Shown in pieces: positions 10,974 through 20,690 of a stretch of DNA of 64,000 nt. The number at the start of each line of letters is the position of its first letter. Within the stretch, counting starts at the first letter, position 1. The notes under the pieces were generated by a model, which was not told the origin of the DNA, did not search any database, and saw only the letters and a list, made by a program, of their open reading frames with translations. The DNA lies in contig NZ_CAESCH010000001.1 in NCBI RefSeq assembly GCF_903166545.1, positions 4,158,001-4,222,000 of the forward strand, given 5' to 3'. The position numbers and the translations under genes were made by a program. This stretch comes from Metabacillus schmidteae (GTDB lineage: Bacteria > Bacillota > Bacilli > Bacillales > Bacillaceae).

Positions 10974-11845
10974 GTGATCTCACCTCCCGCTTGATGAATA
11001 TCAAGGATATTACCAAGTGTCTCTTTTAAATCCTGTCTATTAATGACCGAATCTAATTGGCCATGCTTCAATAAAAATTCAGCGGTTTGGAAGTCTTCCG
11101 GCAACTCTTCCCGTATTGTTTGTTCAATAATTCTTCGGCCTGCAAAACCTATAAGTGCACCCGGTTCTGCAAAATTATAATCACCAAGTGAAGCAAAGCT
11201 TGCTGAAACTCCACCTGTAGTTGGATGAGTCATAACTGAGATAATTAAGCCACCATTATCACTAAAAAGTTTCAGTGCTGAGCTTGTTTTAGCCATCTGC
11301 ATTAAGCTTAAAACACCTTCTTGCATTCTTGCTCCACCAGAAGCTGTGAAAATGATGATTGGCAATCCCTTTTCATTTGCTGTTTCGATTGCACGGGTAA
11401 TTTTTTCTCCAACAACAGACCCCATACTTCCCATTCTGAAGCTTGCATCCATTATGGCAACACTTGTCCTAAACCCGTTAATATCACCTTCACCTGTAAC
11501 AACCGCTTCATTTTGTTTTGTTTTTTGACGGTCTTTCTCTAATTTTTCTTCATACCCAGGAAAGTTTAATGGGTTTTCAGAAATCATTTCTTTATCATAT
11601 TCAATAAAACTGTTTTCATCAAATAAGCTTGCAATACGCTCTCTGGCATTCATTTGATGATGATAGGAACAATTCATACACACTTTTAAATTTTTGACTA
11701 ATTCCTTTGTGTACATAATTTTTTTACAGTTTGGACATTTTATCACAATTCCCTCTGGAACATCTTGTTTTGCCTGATCTGAAGGAATTGAAGCATATTT
11801 CTTTTTCTTTGGTTTTTGTTTTGTAAATAGATCTTTAAGTTGCAA
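10967..11845 (-). CDS. accD: Acetyl-CoA carboxylase carboxyltransferase subunit beta
   Basis: Partner of AccA in malonyl-CoA formation. Residues near 40-65 carry the zinc ribbon CPNCKK...CMNCS (two CXXC pairs), followed by the carboxyltransferase core with [17 protein letters not shown] and [11 protein letters not shown]. An open frame extends upstream to 11923, but the reading [10 protein letters not shown] from the TTG at 11845 matches the family N-terminus and has GGGGAGG 8 nt upstream, so this start is chosen (292 aa). Confidence 0.96.
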   Translation of the reverse strand: MQLKDLFTKQKPKKKKYASIPSDQAKQDVPEGIVIKCPNCKKIMYTKELVKNLKVCMNCSYHHQMNARERIASLFDENSFIEYDKEMISENPLNFPGYEEKLEKDRQKTKQNEAVVTGEGDINGFRTSVAIMDASFRMGSMGSVVGEKITRAIETANEKGLPIIIFTASGGARMQEGVLSLMQMAKTSSALKLFSDNGGLIISVMTHPTTGGVSASFASLGDYNFAEPGALIGFAGRRIIEQTIREELPEDFQTAEFLLKHGQLDSVINRQDLKETLGNILDIHQAGGEITW

Positions 11846-11977
11846 AAAAGGTACCTCCCCTTTACTTAAACTACTACTCTTTGATCGTTTCAATAGTAAA
11901 TAAATTATTTCGATTATTGTCAATTAACATAACTGTAACCAATGATGGACAAGGATGTTGTAGAATTCTGTCTGTTT

Positions 11978-12619
11978 TTATTCGACATTTTCTTTAAGAG
12001 ATACCGATTCATAAATTCTGTACACTTCCGCTTGGTCTTTTTCTAATAAAGCATTTATTAGCTTTTCACCATGGTTCTTTTTATAAAAGGATTCATCATT
12101 GCCTTTATGAACAAAGTAAACATATTCATTTAATACATTCCAAATACGATATAAAAGATGGTTATTGGCTAAAACCATTAGTTCTTTCATAAATTCATAT
12201 CTGCTCATTACACGGTTATGAATTTTATCTCCTAATAAGTGCAATGTTTCATGGTCATCATTTGATAATATTAATTGTAAGGCATTACGTTCAAGAAGAT
12301 TATTCATCTCAATAATATCATCTATTGCCTTTGTGTCTTCCAATATAAATGTACCGAGTAATTCAATGAGATTATGTTCTCGAAAATCCTTTAAAAAGGT
12401 GCCTTCTCCTCTTCGGGTTTCAATCATTCCGAGTAACTCAAGTGCTCTTAATGCTTCGCGAACAGAGGACCTTCCAACCTTTAATTTTTCAGCTAACTCT
12501 CGTTCGGAAGGAATTTTATCACCATAAGATAGTTGCTTTTCTGCAATAAAAGCCCGAATATAGCGAAGAATCTCAATATATACTTTTGACTGTGCCGTTG
12601 ACAAAGACGTATCACTCAC
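11978..12619 (-). CDS. GntR-family (FadR-like) transcriptional regulator
   Basis: A 213-aa regulator with an N-terminal winged helix of the GntR type (YGDKIPSERELAEKLKVGRSSVREALRALELLGMIETRRGEGTF, about residues 32-76) and a helical C-terminal ligand domain of the FCD/FadR kind. It begins with GTG 2 nt after the ytsJ stop and sits just before accD-accA, so it is probably co-transcribed with ytsJ. The operator-like palindrome at 14061-14073 in the ytsJ promoter is of the kind bound by this family, suggesting autoregulation. Ligand is unknown; the position between malic enzyme and ACC genes suggests an organic acid or acyl-CoA. Confidence 0.88.
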   Translation of the reverse strand: MSDTSLSTAQSKVYIEILRYIRAFIAEKQLSYGDKIPSERELAEKLKVGRSSVREALRALELLGMIETRRGEGTFLKDFREHNLIELLGTFILEDTKAIDDIIEMNNLLERNALQLILSNDDHETLHLLGDKIHNRVMSRYEFMKELMVLANNHLLYRIWNVLNEYVYFVHKGNDESFYKKNHGEKLINALLEKDQAEVYRIYESVSLKENVE

Positions 12620-12621
12620 TT

Positions 12622-13851
12622 TTAATCAATTATGGCAAGCTGCCTTGTTTTTTCAGCTACTTCCTCAGGATCAACCTTTATCCTCGCTACGCCTGTCTCC
12701 ATTGCAGCCCTTGCTACTGCAGATGCTACAGCGGGGGCCACTCTTGAATCAAAAGGTGCTGGAATTACATACTCAGAACTCAAATCATCTTGTGAAATAA
12801 GCGATGCAATAGCTTCAACGGCTGCGATTTTCATTTGCTCATTTATATGTGTTGCTCTTACATCAAGTGCTCCTCTAAATATTCCTGGAAAAGCAAGAAC
12901 ATTATTCACCTGATTTGGAAAATCAGAGCGACCGGTACCAATTACCTTTGCTCCTGCCTCTTTAGCATCTTGAGGCATAATTTCAGGGACAGGATTTGCC
13001 ATTGCAAATATAATGGGATTTTCATTCATTGATTGGACCATTTCTTTTGTCAATGCACCTTGAACAGAAACTCCTATGAATACATCTGCTCCTATTATAA
13101 CATCAGCAAGTGAGCCTTCTTTTTGATCCCGGTTTGTATATTTAGCAACTTCTGCCTTCACGCTGTTCATACCATTATGTCTATTTTCAAAAATAGCTCC
13201 TTTAGAATCACACATGATGATATCTCTGACACCATAACGGTACAATAGCTTAATAATGGCAATTCCCGCAGCTCCAGCACCGTTTAGGACTACACGTATA
13301 TTTGACATGCTTTTACCTGTCAGTTTTAAAGCATTAACAAGTCCTGCTACTGTTACAATTGCCGTGCCGTGCTGATCATCGTGGAAAATTGGAATATTTG
13401 TTTCTTTTTTTAACCTTTCTTCAATAACAAAGCAGTTAGGTGCAGCTATATCTTCTAAATTTACTCCTCCGAATGTTGGTTCAAGGAGTTTAACAGTTTT
13501 TACGATTTCATCTATATCTGTTGTATTCAAACATATTGGAAAAGCATCAACACCAGCAAAACTTTTAAATAAAACAGCTTTTCCTTCCATTACAGGTAAT
13601 GCGGCTTCAGGCCCAATATTACCCAAGCCTAATACTGCAGTTCCATCTGAAACTACAGCCACCATATTTCCTTTCATTGTGTAATCATATACCTTGTTTT
13701 TATCATCATAGATATCCTTACACGGCTCAGCTACACCCGGTGAATATGCCAGACTTAAATCATAGGCATTCTTTACAGGAATTTTCGATTTAGATTCCAG
13801 CTTTCCCCTGTGAACTCGATGAATATGTAATGCTTCTTCACGCAATGACAT
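12622..13851 (-). CDS. ytsJ: NADP-dependent malic enzyme
   Basis: Oxidative decarboxylation of malate to pyruvate with reduction of NADP+, an NADPH source in Bacillus. At 409 aa it is the short bacterial form. Motifs are the N-terminal YSPGVAEPCK, the divalent-metal region FGGVNLEDIAAPNCFVIEERL, HDDQHGTAIV, and the Rossmann loop LNGAGAAGIA. AGGGGAG precedes the ATG. It heads a unit with the GntR gene; a promoter and a 13-bp palindrome lie 200-260 bp upstream. Confidence 0.95.
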   Translation of the reverse strand: MSLREEALHIHRVHRGKLESKSKIPVKNAYDLSLAYSPGVAEPCKDIYDDKNKVYDYTMKGNMVAVVSDGTAVLGLGNIGPEAALPVMEGKAVLFKSFAGVDAFPICLNTTDIDEIVKTVKLLEPTFGGVNLEDIAAPNCFVIEERLKKETNIPIFHDDQHGTAIVTVAGLVNALKLTGKSMSNIRVVLNGAGAAGIAIIKLLYRYGVRDIIMCDSKGAIFENRHNGMNSVKAEVAKYTNRDQKEGSLADVIIGADVFIGVSVQGALTKEMVQSMNENPIIFAMANPVPEIMPQDAKEAGAKVIGTGRSDFPNQVNNVLAFPGIFRGALDVRATHINEQMKIAAVEAIASLISQDDLSSEYVIPAPFDSRVAPAVASAVARAAMETGVARIKVDPEEVAEKTRQLAIID

Positions 13852-14060
13852 AAATGAACACTCCCCTATGAAAATCGTTAGAATATCACACTTCTTTAGA
13901 GCACCCTTAGCAGCCTTTAGAGTGAATGAGTGAATGAGTGAATTGAATTGCAGCTCATCTCATACTCTCTTTTAGCCAATTTTTAAATTTTCCAACTAAA
14001 AAAATGTTGAATAGTCACGAAAAATATTATTCTTCGATAGCATTATTTCTTACCCCTTAA

Positions 14061-14073
14061 GTGGTCTGACCAC
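14061..14073. promoter_or_regulatory. GntR-type operator palindrome upstream of ytsJ
   Basis: GTGGTCTGACCAC is a perfect palindrome (odd centre) matching the TGGTNNNACCA core bound by FadR-subfamily GntR regulators such as PdhR, LldR and GlcC. It sits 18 nt downstream of the -10 box of the ytsJ promoter, a typical repressor position. Confidence 0.7.
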
Positions 14074-14090
14074 CTATTAATCATTATTAA

Positions 14091-14118
14091 ATGATAACAT
14101 AAATCAATACTTTGTAAA
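14091..14118 (-). promoter_or_regulatory. Sigma-A promoter of ytsJ-gntR
   Basis: On the minus strand TTTACA (14113-14118) and TATCAT (14091-14096) are separated by 16 nt. The operator palindrome follows directly downstream. Confidence 0.6.
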
Positions 14119-14169
14119 GTGTCGTTTAGGGTTAATGCAATGATCATAGTTACATATCATCTAACGAAC

Positions 14170-17100
14170 TTATCCTTTTATTAACACAACATTTTCTGTA
14201 CCCAACAGTTTCATTAATTCATTTAGACAAGTATCTGATGCTGAAATAAAGAACTCCTCAGGTAATTGAATCGTTCGTTTCTCTATTTCATAATGAATGA
14301 AAACAGGTGTTTCCCCATGAAATTTTTTAAGTGTGTCCTTTACTTGGATAAGCTTATTTTGTTCAGTACTCTGCTTTTCTATTTTAATGAAAAGCTTTTT
14401 CTGTCGAGACGGCTCGGGCAAATCATCTGGATCCATTAGTTGTTGAATGATAAATTGGACCTTATCTTGCCGTTTCTCCACCTTACCTGCAAATAAGAAA
14501 ACGGATCCATCCTTTGTTTTCTCACTATATTTTGAGTATACTTGCGGAAATAAAACAGCATCAATTTCACCAGTTTCATCTCCTAGACTTAAGAAAGCCA
14601 TAACTTCACCTTTTTTGGTACGAATGTTTTTTATTGAGCCAATCATCGCACCAATGGAAGCTTTTCGATTAATTTTAGAAGTTAATTGATCAATAGTAAC
14701 AGCTTCCATCTCAGCTAACTTATTGCGGAAAACCTCAACAGGATGACTGGAAAAATAAAAACCTAATGATTCTTTTTCAAATCTTAGCTTTTCTTCTGTT
14801 TTAAATGAATCTACCTCGATGTATTTTGGCTTTATATTAAACTCATCATCTAAAAACAAATCATAATGCTGATCATCTGAAGGTGTCATAAGTTCAGCAT
14901 GTTCAATTGCAACGTCTAAACTAGCTAATAATGTGGCCCTATCGACTTTAAACTCGTCCATTGCTCCTGCAAAAATTAGCTGCTCCATCGTTCGTCTTGT
15001 AATAATTTTCATTGAAACTCTAATACAAAAATCAAATAGGTCTTCAAACGGTTTTTGTTTTCTTGTATGAAAAATTTCTTTAACAGCTGCAACCCCTACA
15101 TTTTTAATTCCTGTTAAGCTAAAACGAATAGCTTTGCCTTCCACAAGAAATGGAAAAGCACTCTTATTAATGGAAGGAGGCAGAATTGAAATTCCTTTTT
15201 GCTTTGCTTCCCGTACATATTGAGCAACCTTTTCTTCATTTCCACTAACACTTGTTAATAATGCAGTTAAAAAATATAGAGGGTAATTAGCTTTCAAATA
15301 AGCTAATTGATATGCGATCATGCTATATGCAACAGCGTGGCTACGGTTAAATCCATAATTAGCAAATTTCACAATCAAATCGTAAATGGAATTAGCTATT
15401 TGCACACTATAACCATTTGACTGACACCCCTTAACAAAATGCTCTCGCTCTTTATCAAGGATTTCTTTCTTTTTCTTTCCTACGGCTCTTCTTAATAAAT
15501 CGGCTTCCCCTAATGAAAAGCCCGCCATAGTGGAAGCTATCTCCATGATTTGTTCTTGATACACAATTACACCATACGTATTCTGCAAAATTGGTTTGAG
15601 TGCAGGATGCAGATAGGTTATGTCACTTTTCTGATGTTTTCGATCAATATAAAGTGGAATATTTTCCATTGGTCCCGGCCTATACAAAGCATTAACCGCA
15701 ACGATATCTTCAAGAGTTGTTGGCCCCAAGCGTTTGAGGACACTTCTCATTCCATCAGATTCAAGCTGAAATACACCTGTTGTATCTCCTTTAGATAAGA
15801 GGTGGAACGTTTTTTCATCTTGATAAGGCAGCTGCGAAAGGTCTATACCTTTTCCTTCTCCACGCTGGATCTGAACGATCACATTTTCTATTAAAGACAA
15901 ATTTCTTAAACCAAGGAAATCCATCTTTAAAAGTCCCAGGTCTTCTAAATAATCCATCGAAAACTGAGTTAAATAAACACCTTGCTGTCCTTCCTGTATG
16001 GGGACAATATTTGTAAGTGGCTGATCGCTTAGGACAACACCTGCCGCATGTGTTGACGTGTGGCGGGGAAGCCCTTCAATTTTCAAAGCTGTTCTAAATA
16101 TTTTCTTGTATAGTTCGGTTTCCATTACCGCTTTTTGAAGAGTTTGCGATTCTTTATATGCATCATTCAGCGAAATTCCAGGACGTGAGGGTATCAGCTT
16201 GGAGAGGACATCCGTTTCTTTTGGCGAGGCACCCATTACTCGACCTACATCACGAATCGCAGCTTTTGCTGCCAAGGTACCAAAAGTGATAATTTGAGCA
16301 ACATGAAGCTTACCATATTTTTCAGCTACATATGAAATCACTTCGTCACGCCTTGAATCCGGAAAGTCAATATCAATATCCGGCATTGATATACGCTCAG
16401 GGTTTAAAAACCTCTCAAAAAGCAATCTGTGTTGAATAGGATCAACATCTGTAATTTTTAATACGTATGATACAAGGGAACCAGCTGCTGAACCACGACC
16501 TGGACCAGTCAAAATATTATTTTCATGAGCATATTTCATAAAGTCCCAAACAATTAAAAAATAATCACTAAAATTCATCCGTTTAATAACATTTAGCTCA
16601 TACTTTAACCGCTGCTCATATACAGAATCTTTCTTCTTTAAGCGAATTTCCAATCCTTTGAAGCATAGTTCCTCCAAATAATCATCTGCACTCTCATTTG
16701 CAGGAGTTGGATATGTTGGTAAATGTGAAACACCTAAATCCAGATTTACACAACATCTTTCAGCAATTTTTAATGTATTTTCCAGGGCATCCGGATAGTT
16801 CTCAAATAGTGAGACCATATCATTAGCTGATTTTAAATAATGCTCTTTTGAATCTTTACCGTCACTATCTTCATCAGAAAGCTTGTCTCCGTTTTTAATT
16901 GCAAGTAAACATTTATGTGCTAAGTAGTCTTCTTTTTCTAAGTAGCAAACGTCATTAATAGCAACAAGAGGACTGTTTGTTTGGTTGCCAAGTTTAAGCA
17001 AATGTTCAAAAACATCACCTTCCTGCTTAGATAGCAATTGAATGCCTATGTAAAATGATTGTTGACCAAAAAGCGCCTGGTATTCCTCTACTTTGTTAAC

Positions 17101-17499
17101 CGCATAATCTAAGTTCAACATATTTCGTCCTGGGAGAATGGCAATTAATCCAGAGCTGTAACTTCTTAACCACCTCTTAGGAAGTCCTTCCGGTGACTTA
17201 GTTTGCAGGGCGCTACTAATCTTGATTAGGTTTTGATAACCCTCATTATTCTCAGCTAAAAGAATGAGAGGAATTTGTATATCATCATCTATTACATGAA
17301 TGGACAAGCCCATAATTGGCTTTATACCATTTTGTTGGCATAGTTTATAAAAGGCAACAGCACCATACATCACTTGAAAATCTGTTAATGCCATCGCTTT
17401 GAATTGAAGTTCTTTCGCTTTGTTTACTAGTTTATCCAACCTCGCTGCACTAGTTAGTAAACTGTACGCACTTTTCACTTGGAGATGAACAAAGGGCAT
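14170..17499 (-). CDS. dnaE: DNA polymerase III alpha subunit, DnaE type
   Basis: Replicative polymerase of the DnaE type; in B. subtilis it extends lagging-strand RNA primers before PolC takes over. The 1109 aa show an N-terminal PHP domain (HLQVKSAYSLLTSA), the catalytic aspartates in MPDIDIDFPDSRRDEVI, the palm/fingers block with MDFLGLRNLSLIENV and YQEQIMEIASTMAGFSLGEAD, a helix-hairpin region, and a C-terminal OB-fold (IGAMIGSIKNIRTKKGEVMAFLSLGDETGEIDAVLFP). AAAGGGGG precedes the ATG. It is transcribed alone, divergent from ytrH. Confidence 0.97.
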   Translation of the reverse strand: MPFVHLQVKSAYSLLTSAARLDKLVNKAKELQFKAMALTDFQVMYGAVAFYKLCQQNGIKPIMGLSIHVIDDDIQIPLILLAENNEGYQNLIKISSALQTKSPEGLPKRWLRSYSSGLIAILPGRNMLNLDYAVNKVEEYQALFGQQSFYIGIQLLSKQEGDVFEHLLKLGNQTNSPLVAINDVCYLEKEDYLAHKCLLAIKNGDKLSDEDSDGKDSKEHYLKSANDMVSLFENYPDALENTLKIAERCCVNLDLGVSHLPTYPTPANESADDYLEELCFKGLEIRLKKKDSVYEQRLKYELNVIKRMNFSDYFLIVWDFMKYAHENNILTGPGRGSAAGSLVSYVLKITDVDPIQHRLLFERFLNPERISMPDIDIDFPDSRRDEVISYVAEKYGKLHVAQIITFGTLAAKAAIRDVGRVMGASPKETDVLSKLIPSRPGISLNDAYKESQTLQKAVMETELYKKIFRTALKIEGLPRHTSTHAAGVVLSDQPLTNIVPIQEGQQGVYLTQFSMDYLEDLGLLKMDFLGLRNLSLIENVIVQIQRGEGKGIDLSQLPYQDEKTFHLLSKGDTTGVFQLESDGMRSVLKRLGPTTLEDIVAVNALYRPGPMENIPLYIDRKHQKSDITYLHPALKPILQNTYGVIVYQEQIMEIASTMAGFSLGEADLLRRAVGKKKKEILDKEREHFVKGCQSNGYSVQIANSIYDLIVKFANYGFNRSHAVAYSMIAYQLAYLKANYPLYFLTALLTSVSGNEEKVAQYVREAKQKGISILPPSINKSAFPFLVEGKAIRFSLTGIKNVGVAAVKEIFHTRKQKPFEDLFDFCIRVSMKIITRRTMEQLIFAGAMDEFKVDRATLLASLDVAIEHAELMTPSDDQHYDLFLDDEFNIKPKYIEVDSFKTEEKLRFEKESLGFYFSSHPVEVFRNKLAEMEAVTIDQLTSKINRKASIGAMIGSIKNIRTKKGEVMAFLSLGDETGEIDAVLFPQVYSKYSEKTKDGSVFLFAGKVEKRQDKVQFIIQQLMDPDDLPEPSRQKKLFIKIEKQSTEQNKLIQVKDTLKKFHGETPVFIHYEIEKRTIQLPEEFFISASDTCLNELMKLLGTENVVLIKG

Positions 17500-17673
17500 G
17501 GATATCCCCCTTTCTTGTCAAAATCAATTCGACCGGTTTCTTACACAATATTATATTCCTGTATAGGATGCTGTACAAATAAGAGCTCTTAAAAATTAGC
17601 ACCATTAATTTTCTTCATCTCAAACATACTTAAAAAAGGTCGTCCATATATATAGTATAGGAGGTTGATGGAT

Positions 17674-18009
17674 ATGGACAAAGAAGCCTTTATGCCGGCT
17701 TTTATTCATAGTTATTTTATTGCCTTAGGAGTGCTTTTAGGCGGGACTTTAATTGGTGCTATCGGGGCATTTTTAGCAGGAGAACCGCCATTAACAAAAA
17801 TGTTTGAATTTGCAAATCGATTAAAGATATGGGCTCTAGTTGCCGCGATCGGTGGAACCTTTGACGCATTTTACAGTTTTGAACGTGGAATTTTCCAAGG
17901 TGAAACAAGAGATATTGTTAAACAGGTACTCTTAATTGTTTCAGCTATGGGAGGAGCACAAACAGGCTGGCTTCTTATTACTTGGTTAACTCAGGAGCAT
18001 TTATCGTGA
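17674..18009 (+). CDS. ytrH: Sporulation membrane protein YtrH
   Basis: A 111-aa protein with about three hydrophobic segments (ALGVLLGGTLIGAIGAFLAG, then two more), matching YtrH, which is needed for efficient sporulation in B. subtilis. Three start codons are possible; GGAGG at 17660-17664 lies 9 nt before the ATG at 17674, better than the two nearer codons. It overlaps ytrI by 4 nt, as in B. subtilis, and is divergent from dnaE. Confidence 0.88.
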   Translation: MDKEAFMPAFIHSYFIALGVLLGGTLIGAIGAFLAGEPPLTKMFEFANRLKIWALVAAIGGTFDAFYSFERGIFQGETRDIVKQVLLIVSAMGGAQTGWLLITWLTQEHLS

Positions 18010-18509
18010 GAATTCCACCACATTATCAGCAGCCAACTTGGCAACGATTTTTTGCAGGAACAGCAATAGGAGCAATTATTAGTTGGGGTGTTTTTCTATT
18101 TATTTTCGGTGTTATTCAAGAAAAGCACAGTACAATTATAAATGAGCAAAAGCAAACAATTCAAGAATTAGAGAACGATAAAAAAATTTATCAGGAAGAA
18201 TACACAAAATTAAATAAAGAAGCACAAAAAAAATTAACGATTCAAGAAATTAAAATACATTTAACAAATGGTGACCGCTACCTCTTTAAGGAGTTCAGGA
18301 TTAAAAATATTGAAAATATAATAAAAGAAGACTTAAATGATTTAATCGCGAAAGATATTGAAAGTGTTTCCTCCAGTCAACTTTTAATCGAACGGACAAT
18401 TGAAAACCGAAGACTTGAATATGATGGTAAAAAATACAAACTTGAAATGACAAAATTATTGTTGCACACCACCTTATACATCGAAATAGAAATATCATTT
18501 CTTGATTAA
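18006..18509 (+). CDS. ytrI: Sporulation membrane protein YtrI
   Basis: A 167-aa protein with one N-terminal membrane segment (FFAGTAIGAIISWGVFLFIFGVI) followed by a coiled-coil stretch (KQTIQELENDKKIYQEEYTKLNKEA) and an extracytoplasmic or forespore-facing domain. The start is GTG at 18006, overlapping the ytrH stop as GTGA with CAGGAG upstream, so the two are translationally coupled. The pair is known as a sporulation operon in B. subtilis. Confidence 0.85.
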   Translation: MRIPPHYQQPTWQRFFAGTAIGAIISWGVFLFIFGVIQEKHSTIINEQKQTIQELENDKKIYQEEYTKLNKEAQKKLTIQEIKIHLTNGDRYLFKEFRIKNIENIIKEDLNDLIAKDIESVSSSQLLIERTIENRRLEYDGKKYKLEMTKLLLHTTLYIEIEISFLD

Positions 18510-18626
18510 GGGAAATCCTTCTTAAAAACCAACAAATCACCAAGCAAAAAAAATCAATCGCAATTCCTTCGTTTTTTCGTTAAAATAGAATTAGGAAAAC
18601 AAGGAAAATGTTTGAGGAGTCAGTTT

Positions 18627-18707
18627 ATGTTGAAATTGGCTTCTTGGACTTTAACTACGTCAATTCATCTTCTCAAATACGATTTCTCATACTCTGCAAT
18701 GCATTAA
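18627..18707 (+). CDS. Candidate 26-aa microprotein
   Basis: A short reading frame, MLKLASWTLTTSIHLLKYDF followed by SYSAMH, that begins 7 nt after a strong ribosome-binding site (GAGGAG). It is weakly hydrophobic and resembles no family I know. It sits 65 bp upstream of the 62-aa gene and could be a leader peptide or a chance frame. Confidence 0.3.
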   Translation: MLKLASWTLTTSIHLLKYDFSYSAMH

Positions 18708-18771
18708 TATACCTTGTTATCCAATCATACATCACGATTGTGCAGGAAAATATATTATGGAGGGATGAGAT

Positions 18772-18960
18772 ATGTATATTTTAAACTCAAAAAAAGTAGC
18801 TCAAGAGAAAGTAGAAACCATTAAAAGAGGGTTTTCAGCTTATGTTGAATCTGCTGAACTTGCGGGTTTAATAAAAAAGGAATTAAAAACATTACAACTA
18901 GATGTATACGAGGATGTTACAGAGCTGGGTTTTTGGTTTATTCCGAACAGAGAAAAGTAA
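18772..18960 (+). CDS. Small hypothetical protein (62 aa)
   Basis: A short charged protein that starts MYILNSKKVAQEKVETIKRG and ends with an aromatic tail (LGFWFIPNREK). GGAGGGATGAGAT precedes the ATG, which strongly supports translation. Position next to ytrH-ytrI and nrnA suggests the Bacillus short protein YtzJ, but I am not certain of that name. No membrane segment, no metal motif and no known function. Confidence 0.65.
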   Translation: MYILNSKKVAQEKVETIKRGFSAYVESAELAGLIKKELKTLQLDVYEDVTELGFWFIPNREK

Positions 18961-19111
18961 GCGCTTTTAATTATCCATTTGAACTTCAATAGATAATTTC
19001 CTCAGACTCAATATTAACCAGATCTTCCATCAAAGAAGTACAGACGGCATTATTCCTCAATATTTAAGTTCCTCACATAGTTTATCTTTATACAAATTTT
19101 TGTGCATAGAA

Positions 19112-19142
19112 AAGGGCTGTTCATATAGCAATAACAGCCCTT
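19112..19142 (-). terminator. Terminator of nrnA
   Basis: Perfect 10-bp arms aagggctgtt/aacagccctt with an 11-nt loop, 8 nt beyond the nrnA stop. The minus strand then reads TTCTATGCAC, so the T-tract is weak. Confidence 0.7.
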
Positions 19143-19149
19143 AGTTTTA

Positions 19150-20091
19150 TCATATATGATCTTGGCATAGTTTATCTAATTCATTGACAACCAGATTTGC
19201 TTCTTCCCAACTATATACAGATGCACCAGAAGCGAGAGGATGTCCTCCACCATTATATCTTTTGGCTAATCCATTGATTACAAGGGTTTTTGCGCGAAGA
19301 CGAACACGAATTTGTTTCTCTTCTTCCACAAAAAATACCCATGCTTTTACTCCTTCAATATTACCCAAAATCCCCACCAGCTGTGACGCTTCAGATGGAG
19401 TTACTTCATATTCTTCTAACATTTCCTTTGTTATCTTCATTGATGCCGCACCCGAAGATGCTAAAGAAAAATTCTGTAGAACATAACCGCTCAATTTAGC
19501 TACATTTCGCTTTGTTTTATAAAGTTCATCATAAATTGGTGTAGGATTAATTCCTGCAGAAATTAATGCACTTGCATATTGGAAAGTTTTCTCTGTTGTA
19601 CTTGGAAACAGGAACCTCCCTGTATCTCCAACAATTCCTGCATACAATAGCTCTGAAGCCTTTTTCGAAATCTGTAGTCCTGTTTCCTTGCCCGCTAAAT
19701 ATAACTCGTAGATCATCTCACTTGTTGCACTAGCTGTTGTATCTACCCATATGAGGTCACCATACTGATCATCGTTTGGGTGATGGTCAATTTTGATAAG
19801 TTTCTTTCCTGTATGATAACGCTGATCACTCACTCTTGCCTGATTTGCCGTATCACAAACAATGACTAATGAATCTTGATAAAGTTCATCTGGAACAAGA
19901 TCCATCTTATAAAGAAACTCTAACGATGGTTCTGTTTCTCCAACAACATAGATTTTCTTATCAGGATAAGATGCTTTTAATATTTCAGCCAATCCACATT
20001 GTGATCCGTAAGCATCAGGATCTGGACGTACATGACGATGAATAATAATGGAATCATGAGTGCGAATTTCTTCTAAAATTTGTTGTTTCAT
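19150..20091 (-). CDS. nrnA: Nanoribonuclease / pAp phosphatase NrnA
   Basis: A 313-aa DHH-DHHA1 phosphoesterase that degrades oligoribonucleotides and dephosphorylates 3'-phosphoadenosine 5'-phosphate. The N-terminal metal motifs RPDPDAYGSQ and the DHH box (KIDHHPND) are intact, and the C-terminal DHHA1 substrate domain ends in the glycine-rich RYNGGGHPLASGASV. AAGGAG precedes the ATG. It is monocistronic with its own terminator. Confidence 0.95.
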   Translation of the reverse strand: MKQQILEEIRTHDSIIIHRHVRPDPDAYGSQCGLAEILKASYPDKKIYVVGETEPSLEFLYKMDLVPDELYQDSLVIVCDTANQARVSDQRYHTGKKLIKIDHHPNDDQYGDLIWVDTTASATSEMIYELYLAGKETGLQISKKASELLYAGIVGDTGRFLFPSTTEKTFQYASALISAGINPTPIYDELYKTKRNVAKLSGYVLQNFSLASSGAASMKITKEMLEEYEVTPSEASQLVGILGNIEGVKAWVFFVEEEKQIRVRLRAKTLVINGLAKRYNGGGHPLASGASVYSWEEANLVVNELDKLCQDHI

Positions 20092-20250
20092 TTCGTTCTC
20101 CTTTTTATCTTATATAAATTATTAAATCATAATTTGCTGGATTTAAAAAGAATGTTTAATGAGCTGTATCATTTTTTATCACTGTTTTAACTTAGGACAT
20201 GTTAAAATAAATACGTAATAATCTGAATTGGACCTGTTGGAGGTATTAAA

Positions 20251-20544
20251 ATGCCAGTTTTAGTTGTCCTAATTATTTTTACTTTCGCTTTTTATCTTTA
20301 CTATAAGATCAAATCTTATCGATCAAATAAACCCATTGAAAAGCGTTGGATATCGGCAAAATCAAGCATTGCTTTAGGTTTGTTTGTAGCATTCTTCGGA
20401 ATAAATCAGCTCTTTCTTTATCGCTCAACATTATCCTTTGTGATTGGAGCTGTCTTTCTTCTAATCGGCTTTGCAAGTGCATGGGCAGGTTTTCGTGCCT
20501 ATAAACACTATTTGCCTCAAGTGTTGGATGAATTACGGCATTAG
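20251..20544 (+). CDS. ytpI: YtpI-family membrane protein
   Basis: A 97-aa protein with three predicted membrane segments: an N-terminal one (PVLVVLIIFTFAFYLYYKI), a central one (SIALGLFVAFFGINQLFL) and one near residues 60-80. It matches the small Bacillus membrane protein YtpI in size and context between nrnA and ytoI. GGAGG precedes the ATG. Function unknown. Confidence 0.8.
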   Translation: MPVLVVLIIFTFAFYLYYKIKSYRSNKPIEKRWISAKSSIALGLFVAFFGINQLFLYRSTLSFVIGAVFLLIGFASAWAGFRAYKHYLPQVLDELRH

Positions 20545-20591
20545 AAACTAAAGCTTATCGCCAAGTCCTAATGGCGAAAGCCTTAGTTTCT
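20543..20591 (+). terminator. Terminator of ytpI
   Basis: agaaactaaagc and gccttagtttct, with an inner cgcc/ggcg pair, form a long hairpin that begins within the ytpI stop codon. Confidence 0.7.
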
Positions 20592-20632
20592 TTACTATCA
20601 TCCATACCCATATACTTCTAAAAGTAAAAATA

Positions 20633-20690
20633 AAAAGAGGTTTGTAGTCTTTTGATGAAGGTCATAGACTATAGTTACCTCTTTTTTATC
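20633..20690 (-). terminator. Terminator of ytoI
   Basis: aaaaagagg and cctcttttt enclose an inner tagtc/gacta stem. The hairpin overlaps the last codons of ytoI and ends in a T-tract on the minus strand. Confidence 0.65.
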
